The translations under genes were made by a program, and so were the position numbers. From a candidate division WWE3 bacterium RIFOXYD1_FULL_39_9 (GTDB lineage Bacteria; Patescibacteriota; WWE3; UBA101185; UBA10185): a DNA stretch of 25,964 nt. The DNA lies in contig MEWG01000042.1 of the NCBI GenBank assembly GCA_001773295.1, forward strand, positions 1 through 25,964, in the 5' to 3' direction. Below are positions 14,835 to 22,545 of this stretch, in pieces (the first letter of the stretch is position 1; the number at the start of each line of letters is the position of its first letter). The notes under the pieces were generated by a model. It saw nothing but the letters and a program-made list of their open reading frames with translations. It made no database searches and was not told where the DNA came from.

Positions 14835-15289
14835 GAAAAGAGCAAACTGGATCAAAAATATCTGAATATATTGAGAATGTAATTCAAATTAAGAGAGTTT
14901 CCAAGAAAACTCAAGGTGGAAGCAATGTCAGCTTTACCGCATTAGTTGTTATTGGAAATAAAAATGGTACTGTTGGGACCGGTTATGGTAAAGGTAAAGA
15001 TGTTACAACTGCCATTTCCAAGGCAATAGCCAAAGCTAAGAAGGAATTAGTAACAGTCTTTATCAAAGACGGAACAATTGTTCATGAAGTGCTTGAATCT
15101 TATGGTTCTGCTAATGTCTTGTTAAAGCCTGCTCCAAAAGGTGCAGGAATTATCGCAGGTGGTTCAGTTAGAACCGTTGTTGAGTTAGCAGGTATCAAAG
15201 ATATTTCTGCAAAGATGCTTGGTTCCAACAATAAAATTTGTAATATCAGATGTACACTAAAAGCCCTTCAGAAATTTAAGTCGAAGTAA
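14831..15289 (+). CDS. rpsE: 30S ribosomal protein S5 (uS5)
   Basis: S5 contributes to decoding accuracy and the mRNA entry channel. The 152 residues include FTALVVIGNKNGTVGTGYGK, KAIAKAKKELVTV, APKGAGIIAGGSVRTVVELA and GIKDISAKMLGSNNKICN. It is slightly shorter than the E. coli protein at the termini. A strong AAGGAGG lies about 9 bases before the ATG, which overlaps rplR. rplO follows after 5 bases, leaving no room for rpmD (L30). Confidence 0.98.
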   Translation: MRKEQTGSKISEYIENVIQIKRVSKKTQGGSNVSFTALVVIGNKNGTVGTGYGKGKDVTTAISKAIAKAKKELVTVFIKDGTIVHEVLESYGSANVLLKPAPKGAGIIAGGSVRTVVELAGIKDISAKMLGSNNKICNIRCTLKALQKFKSK

Positions 15290-15294
15290 AACAT

Positions 15295-15741
15295 ATGAAT
15301 CTATCTAATATTGAAAAACAATCTAATCTCATCAAGCCTTCAAAAAGAAGAGGTAGAGGAATTGGTTCCGGAAAAGGCGGACACACTACAGGCACCGGAA
15401 ACAAAGGACAAAAAGCAAGAAAAGGAAGAAAACCATGGTTGGGTTTTGAAGGTGGACAAGTTCCACTTTTTAAAAGATTACCCCAGATAAGAGGTTTCAT
15501 CAGACCAAATACTACCAAACCACTTGCAGTAGGTCTTAATCGTTTGAACATTTTTGAAGAAGGAACAGAAGTAAGTCCAGTAGTTTTATACCAGTCAGGC
15601 GTAATCACTAAAATAAGTGACGGAGGTGTTAAACTATTAGCTGACGGCAAACTTACAAGAAAACTCAAGCTCAAGGGTTTTACTTTCTCTAAGGGTGCTC
15701 AAGAAATAGTTGAAAAATCCGGATCAGAAATAATAGGATAA
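15295..15741 (+). CDS. rplO: 50S ribosomal protein L15 (uL15)
   Basis: L15 is a late 50S assembly protein with a long basic N-terminal extension. The 148 residues carry RGRGIGSGKGGHTTGTGNKG, QKARKGRKPWLGFEGGQVPL and FKRLPQIRGF in the extension. The C-terminal domain ends LKLKGFTFSKGAQEIVEKSG. It follows rpsE directly and secY starts 4 bases later. Confidence 0.98.
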   Translation: MNLSNIEKQSNLIKPSKRRGRGIGSGKGGHTTGTGNKGQKARKGRKPWLGFEGGQVPLFKRLPQIRGFIRPNTTKPLAVGLNRLNIFEEGTEVSPVVLYQSGVITKISDGGVKLLADGKLTRKLKLKGFTFSKGAQEIVEKSGSEIIG

Positions 15742-15745
15742 ATTA

Positions 15746-17002
15746 ATGCTAAATGTTTTTAAGTTCCCCGATTTAAGAAGAAAAATTTTCTTCACTTTTT
15801 TGATTATTGTAATGTTTCGCCTTTTTGCACATATTCCTGTGCCGGGTGTAAATGTTGATGCTATTAGAGGCTTTCTCCAAAACAACGCTTTTTTCGGATT
15901 GTTTGACTTATTCAGCGGAGGCGGTTTTCAAAACTTTTCAATCGTAACTTTAGGTATGGCGCCTTACATCAACGTTTCAATAATCATGCAGCTTTTGACT
16001 GTGATGATCCCCTCGTTAGAAGAATTATCCAAGGAAGGCGAATACGGCCGCGAAAAGATTAATATGTACACCAGATTGCTGACTGTACCTATGGCGCTGC
16101 TTCAGAGCTATGGAATTTACTTCCTATTAAACAGACAAGGTGTTTTGGCATCATTAAATGTCTTCGATTTAGTTATTTTCATTCTTACACTTACTGCAGG
16201 TGCTTTGATGCTAGTTTGGTTGGGAGAGCTTGTTACGGAATACGGAATCGGAAATGGGATATCTGTTTTAATTTTCGTAAGCATTATCGGCCGATTACCG
16301 ACCGCAGCATTGTCATTTTTCGCCACCTTAAACGCGGATACAGTTTTTAATTCACTGATCTTTATCGCTTTAGCTTTGGTCGTAATAGCCGCCGTTGTTA
16401 TTGTTAACGAAGGAACTAGAAACATTACTATTGAATACGGAAGACGAGGTATAAGGTCGGAAAAAATTGTTAACTATCTGCCAATAAAGGTTAATCAGGT
16501 ATCTGTAGTACCAATTATCTTTGCCGTTGCAATAGTCATGCTTCCCGCAATGATAAGTGGCCCGTTGCAGACAACTTCAAACGAAGTAGCCAAGAATATA
16601 GGATTTTACCTGGCTAAAAACTTTCAGGAATCCTCGGCTTTATATAACGTATTTTATTTCCTGTTAGTAGTAGGTTTTACCTTTTTTTATACCTCTGTTC
16701 AATTTAATTCAGATAAAATTGCTGAAGACATAAAAAAACGTGGTGGATTTGTCCCAGGTATAAGGCCTGGAACTGCAACCGCGACCTATCTAAGAAGGAT
16801 TGTAAATAGAATCACTTCATCGGGCGCGTTGTTCCTTGGTACGATTGCAATTTTGCCGTTTCTGATACAATCATTTGTAGGGACTGCCTCGTTAACTGTA
16901 GGAGGAACCGGATTACTAATTGTCGTGTCGGTAGTATTGGAAACAATTCGTCAAATTGAATCACACAGTGTTTCCAGAAGTTACGAAAGTTTCTTGAGAT
17001 AA
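15746..17002 (+). CDS. secY: Preprotein translocase subunit SecY
   Basis: SecY is the membrane channel for Sec-dependent export. The 418 residues show about ten hydrophobic segments, the first near residues 13-33. Family motifs include RLFAHIPVPGVNVDAI, PYINVSIIMQLLTVMIPSLE, LSKEGEYGREKINMYTRLLT, NYLPIKVNQVSVVPIIFA and RGGFVPGIRPGTATATYLRR. It is slightly shorter than the E. coli protein. AGGA is the only weak ribosome-binding signal. It closes the spc part of the cluster, as in most bacteria. Confidence 0.98.
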   Translation: MLNVFKFPDLRRKIFFTFLIIVMFRLFAHIPVPGVNVDAIRGFLQNNAFFGLFDLFSGGGFQNFSIVTLGMAPYINVSIIMQLLTVMIPSLEELSKEGEYGREKINMYTRLLTVPMALLQSYGIYFLLNRQGVLASLNVFDLVIFILTLTAGALMLVWLGELVTEYGIGNGISVLIFVSIIGRLPTAALSFFATLNADTVFNSLIFIALALVVIAAVVIVNEGTRNITIEYGRRGIRSEKIVNYLPIKVNQVSVVPIIFAVAIVMLPAMISGPLQTTSNEVAKNIGFYLAKNFQESSALYNVFYFLLVVGFTFFYTSVQFNSDKIAEDIKKRGGFVPGIRPGTATATYLRRIVNRITSSGALFLGTIAILPFLIQSFVGTASLTVGGTGLLIVVSVVLETIRQIESHSVSRSYESFLR

Positions 17003-17006
17003 AAAT

Positions 17007-17273
17007 ATGTTTGATAAATTAAAAGATTTAAATAGATTAAGAAAAATGCAAGCTGAGGTAAAAAAACAGCTGGAAAATATATTTGTCACCAATGAAAAAG
17101 GTGGAGTCGAGCTGGTAATAAGAGGCGACAAGAAAATTGAAAAACTTATTATCGACGGAGAAGACAACAAAAACTTAAGAGATTTAATAAACGATTCAAT
17201 GAAAGAAGTTGATAAGAAAGTGGAAAAACAAATGAGGGGTCAGTTAAGCGAGTTAGGTTTCCCGAATCTGTAA
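17007..17273 (+). CDS. YbaB/EbfC family nucleoid-associated protein (probable)
   Basis: The 88-residue protein opens with a helical, charged stretch MFDKLKDLNRLRKMQAEVKK. A short beta region, GGVELVIRGDKKIEKLIID, follows, and then a second helix, LRDLINDSMKEVDKKVEKQM. This is the order of the YbaB/EbfC family, small dimeric DNA-binding proteins. Members usually sit beside dnaX-recR, so this position between secY and adk is uncommon. It starts 4 bases after secY and is probably cotranscribed, but no Shine-Dalgarno is seen. The family call rests on pattern rather than a unique motif. Confidence 0.7.
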   Translation: MFDKLKDLNRLRKMQAEVKKQLENIFVTNEKGGVELVIRGDKKIEKLIIDGEDNKNLRDLINDSMKEVDKKVEKQMRGQLSELGFPNL

Positions 17274-17300
17274 TTTTTTGAAAAAGAAAATACTGCCAAT

Positions 17301-17933
17301 ATGATCATACAAATGATGGGTCCGCAGGCTTGCGGAAAAGGTACACAAGGTGAGCTTTTAAGTAAAGAGTTAAATCTTCCAATAATTTCCGTAGGTCAGC
17401 TGTTGCGAGACATTCCGGAGTCACACCCAAGATATCAAGAAGTGCAAGGCCAACTAAATAGCGGAGTTCTTGTTTCCTACGACTTAACAGTGCAAATCAT
17501 CAACGAAAGACTTTCGGAAAAAGATTGCAAGAACGGGTACATACTAGACGGTTGGGGTAGAAATATCGACCAGTTTGAATTTTTCGATCCACATCCAAAT
17601 TGGGTAATCCTGATAAATATTCCAAGAGAAGAATCACTAAAGCGAATTTCCGGCAGAAGATACTGCGAGTCCGACGGCAAGATGTACAACATCTACACTT
17701 TACCAAAGGAAGAGTTAGCTAAATGCGAGGGACCTTTAGTGCAGCGCGAAGATGACACAGAAGAGGCGGTAAATGAGCGTTTGGAAATATATTATAGAGA
17801 CACCCAGAAAGTAATCGATAAATATCGAAACGAAAAAATATTACTTGAAATAAACGGTTTAGGAACACCACAGCAAGTTTTCGCGCGTGTCTTATCCGCT
17901 TTAGAGCTGGCTCAAAAAATCTCAGTCGAGTAA
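17301..17933 (+). CDS. adk: Adenylate kinase (adenylate kinase-like NMP kinase)
   Basis: Adenylate kinase interconverts ATP + AMP and 2 ADP. The 210 residues start with the P-loop GPQACGKGTQ (residues 7-16). An AMP-site segment ISVGQLLRD keeps the arginine; GYILDGWGRNIDQ replaces the usual DGFPR form; QREDDTEEAVNERLEIYY follows the lid. The lid region (about residues 119-147) has cysteines in RRYCESDGK and AKCEGP but lacks the complete four-ligand zinc set, so it looks degenerate. Its place after secY is the classical one. Specificity for AMP is inferred from context; another nucleoside monophosphate kinase is possible. It starts 27 bases after the YbaB-like gene. Confidence 0.9.
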   Translation: MIIQMMGPQACGKGTQGELLSKELNLPIISVGQLLRDIPESHPRYQEVQGQLNSGVLVSYDLTVQIINERLSEKDCKNGYILDGWGRNIDQFEFFDPHPNWVILINIPREESLKRISGRRYCESDGKMYNIYTLPKEELAKCEGPLVQREDDTEEAVNERLEIYYRDTQKVIDKYRNEKILLEINGLGTPQQVFARVLSALELAQKISVE

Positions 17934-17963
17934 AATACGTGGATTTAACCTTACTTCTTGAGT

Positions 17964-17969
17964 TATAAT
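17964..17969 (+). promoter_or_regulatory. -10 box for a probably leaderless CAP-domain gene
   Basis: TATAAT is a perfect -10 consensus and ends 7 bases before the ATG at 17977. Transcription normally starts 6-8 bases after the -10 box, so the message would begin at or next to the start codon. No convincing -35 box lies 17 bases upstream. It falls in the 43-base gap after adk, where the ribosomal cluster gives way to envelope genes. Confidence 0.55.
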
Positions 17970-17976
17970 CAATACA

Positions 17977-18933
17977 ATGTCCGACTTATATGCAAAGAAT
18001 GGGGAATGGAAACCGAAAAACCCTATCCGTAAATATCAATTTATATATCATTTTTTACCCCACCCCGATCACGGGAAACGCGCCAAACTGCTATCTTTAA
18101 GCGCATTTCAAGCATACATCTCAGTTCTAATACTTTTGGTTATACTGTTAAGCTCTTTGCATCGCTTCATGCCGGGTTTATTGGGATACGCTTCCAACAT
18201 TAATATTAAGGACTTATTGGTGGAGACTAATAAGAAAAGGGAAGAACTAGGTCTAAATGATCTGAGAATCAATCCGGTACTTTCAGAGGCAGCGCGGCAA
18301 AAGGCCGAACATATGTTCCAGAATAATTATTGGGCACACGTGGCACCTGACGGAACTGAACCCTGGGACTTTATACTTGGGGAAGGTTACGATTACGTCT
18401 ATGCAGGAGAAAATCTGGCTAAAAACTTTGGGAACTCCGATGACGTTGTCGAAGCATGGTACAACTCTCCTACTCATAGAGAAAATTTGTTAAACGGCCA
18501 TTATTCTGAAATAGGTTTTGCAGTTGTTGACGGTGTTCTAGACGGGTACGAAACTACATTAGTTGTCCAGATGTTCGGCGCTCCAAGGGGAGCTGGTCAG
18601 GCAGCTGAGATCTACGACGAAAATAAGATCCTGCAAGAAGTAGAAGAAAGTAACGCAAGCGTTGTGGTAGCACCTCCAGCTCAAGCAGAATTGCCTGCTT
18701 TTGCTATTTCCGGACCTGCTGAAGTTCTACCCACACTAGATGTGTCATACGTATCAAAAGGCTTAAGTTTAATGTTTGGAAGCTTTGTAATTGTGCTTCT
18801 CGGATTGGATTTTTGGTATACAAGGAAATACGGTGTTGTAAAAATAAATGGAAATACGCTTGCACATATTACATATCTTTTAATTGTTATCGTGAGTATT
18901 TGGTTTTTGTTAAAACCGGGAAGTGTTCTATAA
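17977..18933 (+). CDS. Membrane-anchored CAP (SCP/PR1) domain protein
   Basis: The 318 residues hold a CAP domain flanked by membrane helices. Residues 1-40 are basic and likely cytoplasmic; a helix spans about 43-62 (SVLILLVILLSSL). The CAP domain covers about 78-200, with the NNYWAHVAPDGTEPW and SPTHRENLLNGHYSEIGFAV signatures including the family histidines. A low-complexity VVVAPPAQAELPAF linker follows, then two helices at about 262-280 and 297-312. The CAP domain would face outside. The family includes secreted proteins of unknown activity in bacteria. Similar membrane CAP proteins are common in CPR genomes. It likely begins a new transcript from the TATAAT box. Confidence 0.88.
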   Translation: MSDLYAKNGEWKPKNPIRKYQFIYHFLPHPDHGKRAKLLSLSAFQAYISVLILLVILLSSLHRFMPGLLGYASNINIKDLLVETNKKREELGLNDLRINPVLSEAARQKAEHMFQNNYWAHVAPDGTEPWDFILGEGYDYVYAGENLAKNFGNSDDVVEAWYNSPTHRENLLNGHYSEIGFAVVDGVLDGYETTLVVQMFGAPRGAGQAAEIYDENKILQEVEESNASVVVAPPAQAELPAFAISGPAEVLPTLDVSYVSKGLSLMFGSFVIVLLGLDFWYTRKYGVVKINGNTLAHITYLLIVIVSIWFLLKPGSVL

Positions 18934-18936
18934 GTT

Positions 18937-19194
18937 ATGAGTCGATCTGAAAAAAATCTTTTACTTTATCTAGTTTTGTTGATTGGAATGTTAGTGTTTT
19001 TTGTATGTATTATTTTCTTTAGATATGACAGATTTGCTCTTACACTCATCTCAGTTTTGGGTTCCATCTTTTATATATTTTGGGGTATAATACATCACGT
19101 ACTAGAGGGTAGATTGAAGAAAGAAGTCGTTGTTGAATACGTTTTCTTAAGCGTAGTGGCTTTCCTACTCTTTTATCTCGTCCTCTACTCATAA
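18937..19194 (+). CDS. Small integral membrane protein, unknown function
   Basis: The 85-residue protein is almost entirely hydrophobic. Three predicted membrane helices lie at about residues 8-28, 33-53 and 66-84, with a charged loop EGRLKKEVVVEY between the second and third. I recognise no family. It starts 3 bases after the CAP-domain gene and ends 1 base before the next, so it is almost certainly translated as part of this operon. A role as a partner of the neighbouring membrane proteins is only inferred from this. Confidence 0.75.
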   Translation: MSRSEKNLLLYLVLLIGMLVFFVCIIFFRYDRFALTLISVLGSIFYIFWGIIHHVLEGRLKKEVVVEYVFLSVVAFLLFYLVLYS

Positions 19195-19195
19195 T

Positions 19196-20341
19196 ATGAA
19201 TATTGTTATTGTAATGCCTACTTATAATGAGGCAGAAAATATTGGCAAAATGATTAGTGCGTTGGGCGAACAGTTTGCAAAATTTCCCGAAGATAGATTT
19301 ACATTATTAGTCGTTGAAGGTAACTCACCTGATGGTACGGCCGATGTTGTACGTAAAAGTGCCGAAACAATCCCATATGTACATTTACTGATGGAAGAAA
19401 AAAAGGCAGGGATCGGCGCAGCTTATTTTTATGGATTTAAATATGCAATGGAAAAGTTAGATGCAGATTATGTTGTAGAAATGGACGCAGATTTTCAGCA
19501 CAATCCAAACGATTTGCCAAAATTAATTGATGCTATACACGAAGGGTATGACTATGTAATAGGTTCCAGGTTTACAAAAGGCGGAAGTATTCCTAAAGAC
19601 TGGGCATTGTACAGAAAATTCTTAAGTTTTGGGGGCAGCTTGTTTTCAAAGATCGTACTAAATATGTTCAATGTAAACGATTTCACCACCGGGTTTAAAG
19701 CTTCGAGGGTAAGGGGATTCGTAGACAAGATTGACTTCTCGACCGTATCTTCCAAAAGTTTTGCGTATAAGATAGATCTTCTCTACAAAATGTTCAAACT
19801 AGGAGCTCGAATAAAAGAAGTGCCGATAGAATTTGGCCTAAGGGACCGCGGTAGTTCGAAAATAGAGAAAAATACATTTATGGACTCGCTACTTACGGTT
19901 TTAAAGTTGCGTTACGAATCAAACAAAAGTTTCTTCAAATTCTGTATCGTAGGATTCACAGGCTTGTTTGTAGATATAATTCTCTCAAATCTTTTTAGAC
20001 TCTTTATACCAAATCCAAGTATTGCGGCTTCTTCTGCAGCAATGATAGCAATGATGGTAACTTTTATTTTAAATAACCTGTGGTCGTTTTCGGAAAATAC
20101 AATTAAAGAAACTAAAGCATTAGTAAAGATGTTTCTACTTTATGTTTTAGGATCTATTGTTCCTATTATTTTTAGATTTATTTTTGTCGGTTACTTAACC
20201 TCTGCAATTAACGCATCCTTCTTGATATATAACGTTGCATTGTTTGTTAGCATCTTGTTCGGTCTAATTTGGAACTACACTTTTTATAGTAGAATTATAT
20301 GGAAGAAAAAAAGTCCTAAAGATGCTTCTACATCAAAATGA
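19196..20341 (+). CDS. Polyprenyl-phosphate sugar synthase (GT2) fused to a GtrA-like membrane domain
   Basis: Residues 1-235 form a family 2 glycosyltransferase like dolichol-phosphate mannose synthase: IVIVMPTYNEAENIGKMISA, the nucleotide-site segment VVEGNSPDGT, the DXD region VEMDADFQHNP and GSRFTKGG. Residues 246-365 hold four membrane helices (FFKFCIVGFTGLFVDIILSN begins the first) typical of GtrA, a family implicated in moving lipid-linked sugars. The fusion would make a polyprenyl-phosphate hexose and then flip it. The family usually has VDDNSPDGT; Glu-Gly in place of Asp-Asp is unusual. The sugar cannot be told from sequence. It overlaps the next gene by 4 bases. Confidence 0.88.
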   Translation: MNIVIVMPTYNEAENIGKMISALGEQFAKFPEDRFTLLVVEGNSPDGTADVVRKSAETIPYVHLLMEEKKAGIGAAYFYGFKYAMEKLDADYVVEMDADFQHNPNDLPKLIDAIHEGYDYVIGSRFTKGGSIPKDWALYRKFLSFGGSLFSKIVLNMFNVNDFTTGFKASRVRGFVDKIDFSTVSSKSFAYKIDLLYKMFKLGARIKEVPIEFGLRDRGSSKIEKNTFMDSLLTVLKLRYESNKSFFKFCIVGFTGLFVDIILSNLFRLFIPNPSIAASSAAMIAMMVTFILNNLWSFSENTIKETKALVKMFLLYVLGSIVPIIFRFIFVGYLTSAINASFLIYNVALFVSILFGLIWNYTFYSRIIWKKKSPKDASTSK

Positions 20342-21096
20342 AAGAATATTCGATCGTCATACCGGCTTACAACGAAGCTGACAAAATATCCTCGACTCTA
20401 ACTCAAGTAGTGAGTTTTATGAGAACATTCTCACCTTCTTATGAGGTTATAGTTGTGGATGACGGCAGTAGGGACAATACAGCGGAAATGGTATCAGAAT
20501 TCCAAAAAAATAATCCGGAAGTTGTTGTTGTAAGAAATCCCCACAAAGGGAAAAGTTACGCAGTGTACACAGGGGTTATGAGATCAGACGGCGATCTGAT
20601 CTACCTTTGTGACGCTGATTTGTCTACCCCGATCTCAGAATTGAAGAAACTTGCCGTTTGGGCCAAGGATCAAGACTTTGACGTGGTTATTGGCAGTAGA
20701 GAGGGAAAGGGCGCTCAGAGAATCGGCGAGCCTTCATATAGACATATAATAGGTAGAATATTCAACTTGTTAGTCCAAGTACTAGCCTTACCCGGTATTC
20801 AGGACTCGCAGTGCGGTTTTAAGCTCCTTAAAAGCCCTTCCGCTCGTCGAATATTCGCGAACCTAAAAGTATATGGTCCTGACGCCAAAATTACTCAGAA
20901 ACCCTTTTTTGGCGCTTTTGACGTAGAGGTTATTTATCTAGCGCGAAAGTTTGGCTATAAGATAAAAGAAGTGCCTGTAATTTGGCATTATGTGAGAACT
21001 ACCAGATTTAACTTTGTCGAAAACTCGTACAAGATGGCCAGAGATGTTTTAAAAATACGACTTAATGATGCTAAAGGATTGTATAAAGTAGAGTGA
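20338..21096 (+). CDS. Family 2 glycosyltransferase, ALG5-like (polyprenyl-phosphate glucosyltransferase)
   Basis: The 252 residues match the dolichyl-phosphate beta-glucosyltransferase type: YSIVIPAYNEADKISSTLTQ, VIVVDDGSRDNTAE, CDADLSTP (the DXD site), VVIGSREGKGAQR, IQDSQCGFKLLKSP and the C-terminal VPVIWHYVRTTRFNF. Such enzymes transfer a sugar from UDP-sugar to a polyprenyl phosphate at the cytoplasmic face. No membrane helix is evident in it, unlike ALG5 itself. It starts inside the previous gene's stop codon and so is probably coupled to the GT2-GtrA fusion. Confidence 0.88.
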   Translation: MKEYSIVIPAYNEADKISSTLTQVVSFMRTFSPSYEVIVVDDGSRDNTAEMVSEFQKNNPEVVVVRNPHKGKSYAVYTGVMRSDGDLIYLCDADLSTPISELKKLAVWAKDQDFDVVIGSREGKGAQRIGEPSYRHIIGRIFNLLVQVLALPGIQDSQCGFKLLKSPSARRIFANLKVYGPDAKITQKPFFGAFDVEVIYLARKFGYKIKEVPVIWHYVRTTRFNFVENSYKMARDVLKIRLNDAKGLYKVE

Positions 21097-21118
21097 GGTC
21101 AGAAGTAGGCTTCATTCA

Positions 21119-21149
21119 TTGCGGTTAGCGCAACAGAAAATAATTTTCT
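21119..21149 (+). promoter_or_regulatory. Two small hairpins in the gap before ugd
   Basis: The 75-base gap contains TTGCG (21119-21123) pairing with CGCAA (21129-21133) over a GTTAG loop, then AGAAAA (21135-21140) pairing with TTTTCT (21144-21149). The second ends in Ts, so the pair could act as a weak terminator for the upstream genes. No good promoter was recognised before ugd. Confidence 0.25.
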
Positions 21150-21171
21150 TGCCCAATATAGGAGAACAAAT

Positions 21172-22542
21172 ATGAAATTATGTGTAATCGGAACAGGTTA
21201 TGTAGGTTTAGTAGGCGCAGCAATTTTTTCGGATTGGGGTAATCACGTTACAGGTGTAGACATTGACGAAAAAAAGATAAGCCGTATTCAAAAAGGCGAC
21301 ATGCCGATTTATGAACCGGGTCTATCGGAAATTGTTTTAAACAACATTAAGGAAGGTCGACTAAAATTTACCACCTCGATTGCCGAAGGAATGAAAGATG
21401 CAGAAATTATATTTATTTGTGTCGGAACACCTCAAAGTGAAACCGGTGCGGCAGATCTATCCGCTGTGTGGGCAGTGGCCAAAGAAATTAGTAACCATTT
21501 AACTGACTACAAAGTAATTGTTACAAAAAGTACAGTTCCGGTTGGAACAAATCAAAAAGTTAAAGAAATAATTTTAGAAAACTTGAAGTCAGATGTTGAG
21601 TTTGATGTTGCTTCCAACCCTGAATTTTTGAGAGAGGGTTCTTCTGTCGAAGACATGAAAGACACGGATAGAACAATTGTAGGTTCAGAAAGTGAAAAAG
21701 CATTTAAAACAATGAGGAGACTTTACGAGCATCTCGGTTCGCCGATTATCGAATGCGATCTTAGATCTGCAGAAATGATCAAATATGCCTCAAATGCATT
21801 TTTAGCAACAAAGATCTCATTTATTAACGAAATTGCACAAATCTGTGAACGTGCACAGGCGGATGTTTCAGTTGTTGCAAAAGGTATGGGTTTGGACAGG
21901 AGAATTGGAAGCGCTTTTCTTAATGCAGGTATCGGTTACGGAGGTAGCTGCTTTCCTAAAGACGTAGCCGCACTTTATAAGACATCTACGGATCAGGCAT
22001 ACGACTTTAAATTACTCAGAAGCGTCATGGAAGTAAACTTAATTCAACAGTTCAACTTTATTAACAAGGCCAGAAAATATTACGGATCTGAAATACATGG
22101 AAAAGTTTTTGGTTGCTTGGGTTTGTCGTTCAAAGGGGACACCGATGATATTAGAGAATCAGTTTCTATTGACGTTATCGAGCATCTAAGAGGGCTGGGC
22201 GCAAAACTTAAAGTATATGATCCGGAGGCTATGGAGAATGCAAAAAAAGTTTTAGGTGAGGAATCTATAGAATACTGTAAAAGTGAATACGATGCTGCTA
22301 CAGGTGTAGACGCGCTCTTTGTGCTTACCGAGTGGTCTCAATTTAAATCAATGGACTTATTCCGCCTAAAAGAAAATATGAAGTATCCGGTAATTTTCGA
22401 TGGACGCAATCTGTTGGATAAGTCAGCAGTAGAGGGGATCGGATTTACATATTTTGCAATTGGAAAATATACCAACGGTGTTAAGTCTATACATGAGAAA
22501 AATGATGTTTATTCTTCAGCTGTTTTGAAGAACGGACATTAA
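21172..22542 (+). CDS. ugd: UDP-glucose 6-dehydrogenase
   Basis: This enzyme oxidises UDP-glucose to UDP-glucuronate with two NAD+. The 456 residues show the N-terminal Rossmann motif MKLCVIGTGYVGLVGA, a second block FICVGTPQSETGAADL, KSTVPVGT, SNPEFLREGSSVEDM and the catalytic cysteine Cys260 in GYGGSCFPKD. The C-terminal binding domain starts LGLSFKGDTDDIRESVS, and FDGRNLLD is present. AGGAG lies 7 bases before the ATG, one of the better ribosome-binding sites in this half. It would feed glucuronate or a derivative to the glycosyltransferases after it. Confidence 0.97.
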   Translation: MKLCVIGTGYVGLVGAAIFSDWGNHVTGVDIDEKKISRIQKGDMPIYEPGLSEIVLNNIKEGRLKFTTSIAEGMKDAEIIFICVGTPQSETGAADLSAVWAVAKEISNHLTDYKVIVTKSTVPVGTNQKVKEIILENLKSDVEFDVASNPEFLREGSSVEDMKDTDRTIVGSESEKAFKTMRRLYEHLGSPIIECDLRSAEMIKYASNAFLATKISFINEIAQICERAQADVSVVAKGMGLDRRIGSAFLNAGIGYGGSCFPKDVAALYKTSTDQAYDFKLLRSVMEVNLIQQFNFINKARKYYGSEIHGKVFGCLGLSFKGDTDDIRESVSIDVIEHLRGLGAKLKVYDPEAMENAKKVLGEESIEYCKSEYDAATGVDALFVLTEWSQFKSMDLFRLKENMKYPVIFDGRNLLDKSAVEGIGFTYFAIGKYTNGVKSIHEKNDVYSSAVLKNGH

Positions 22543-22545
22543 TAT

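Noticed and set aside
15276..15674. 132-residue open frame on the - strand within rplO
   Set aside because: Shadow of the glycine- and lysine-rich L15 sequence; no independent support.
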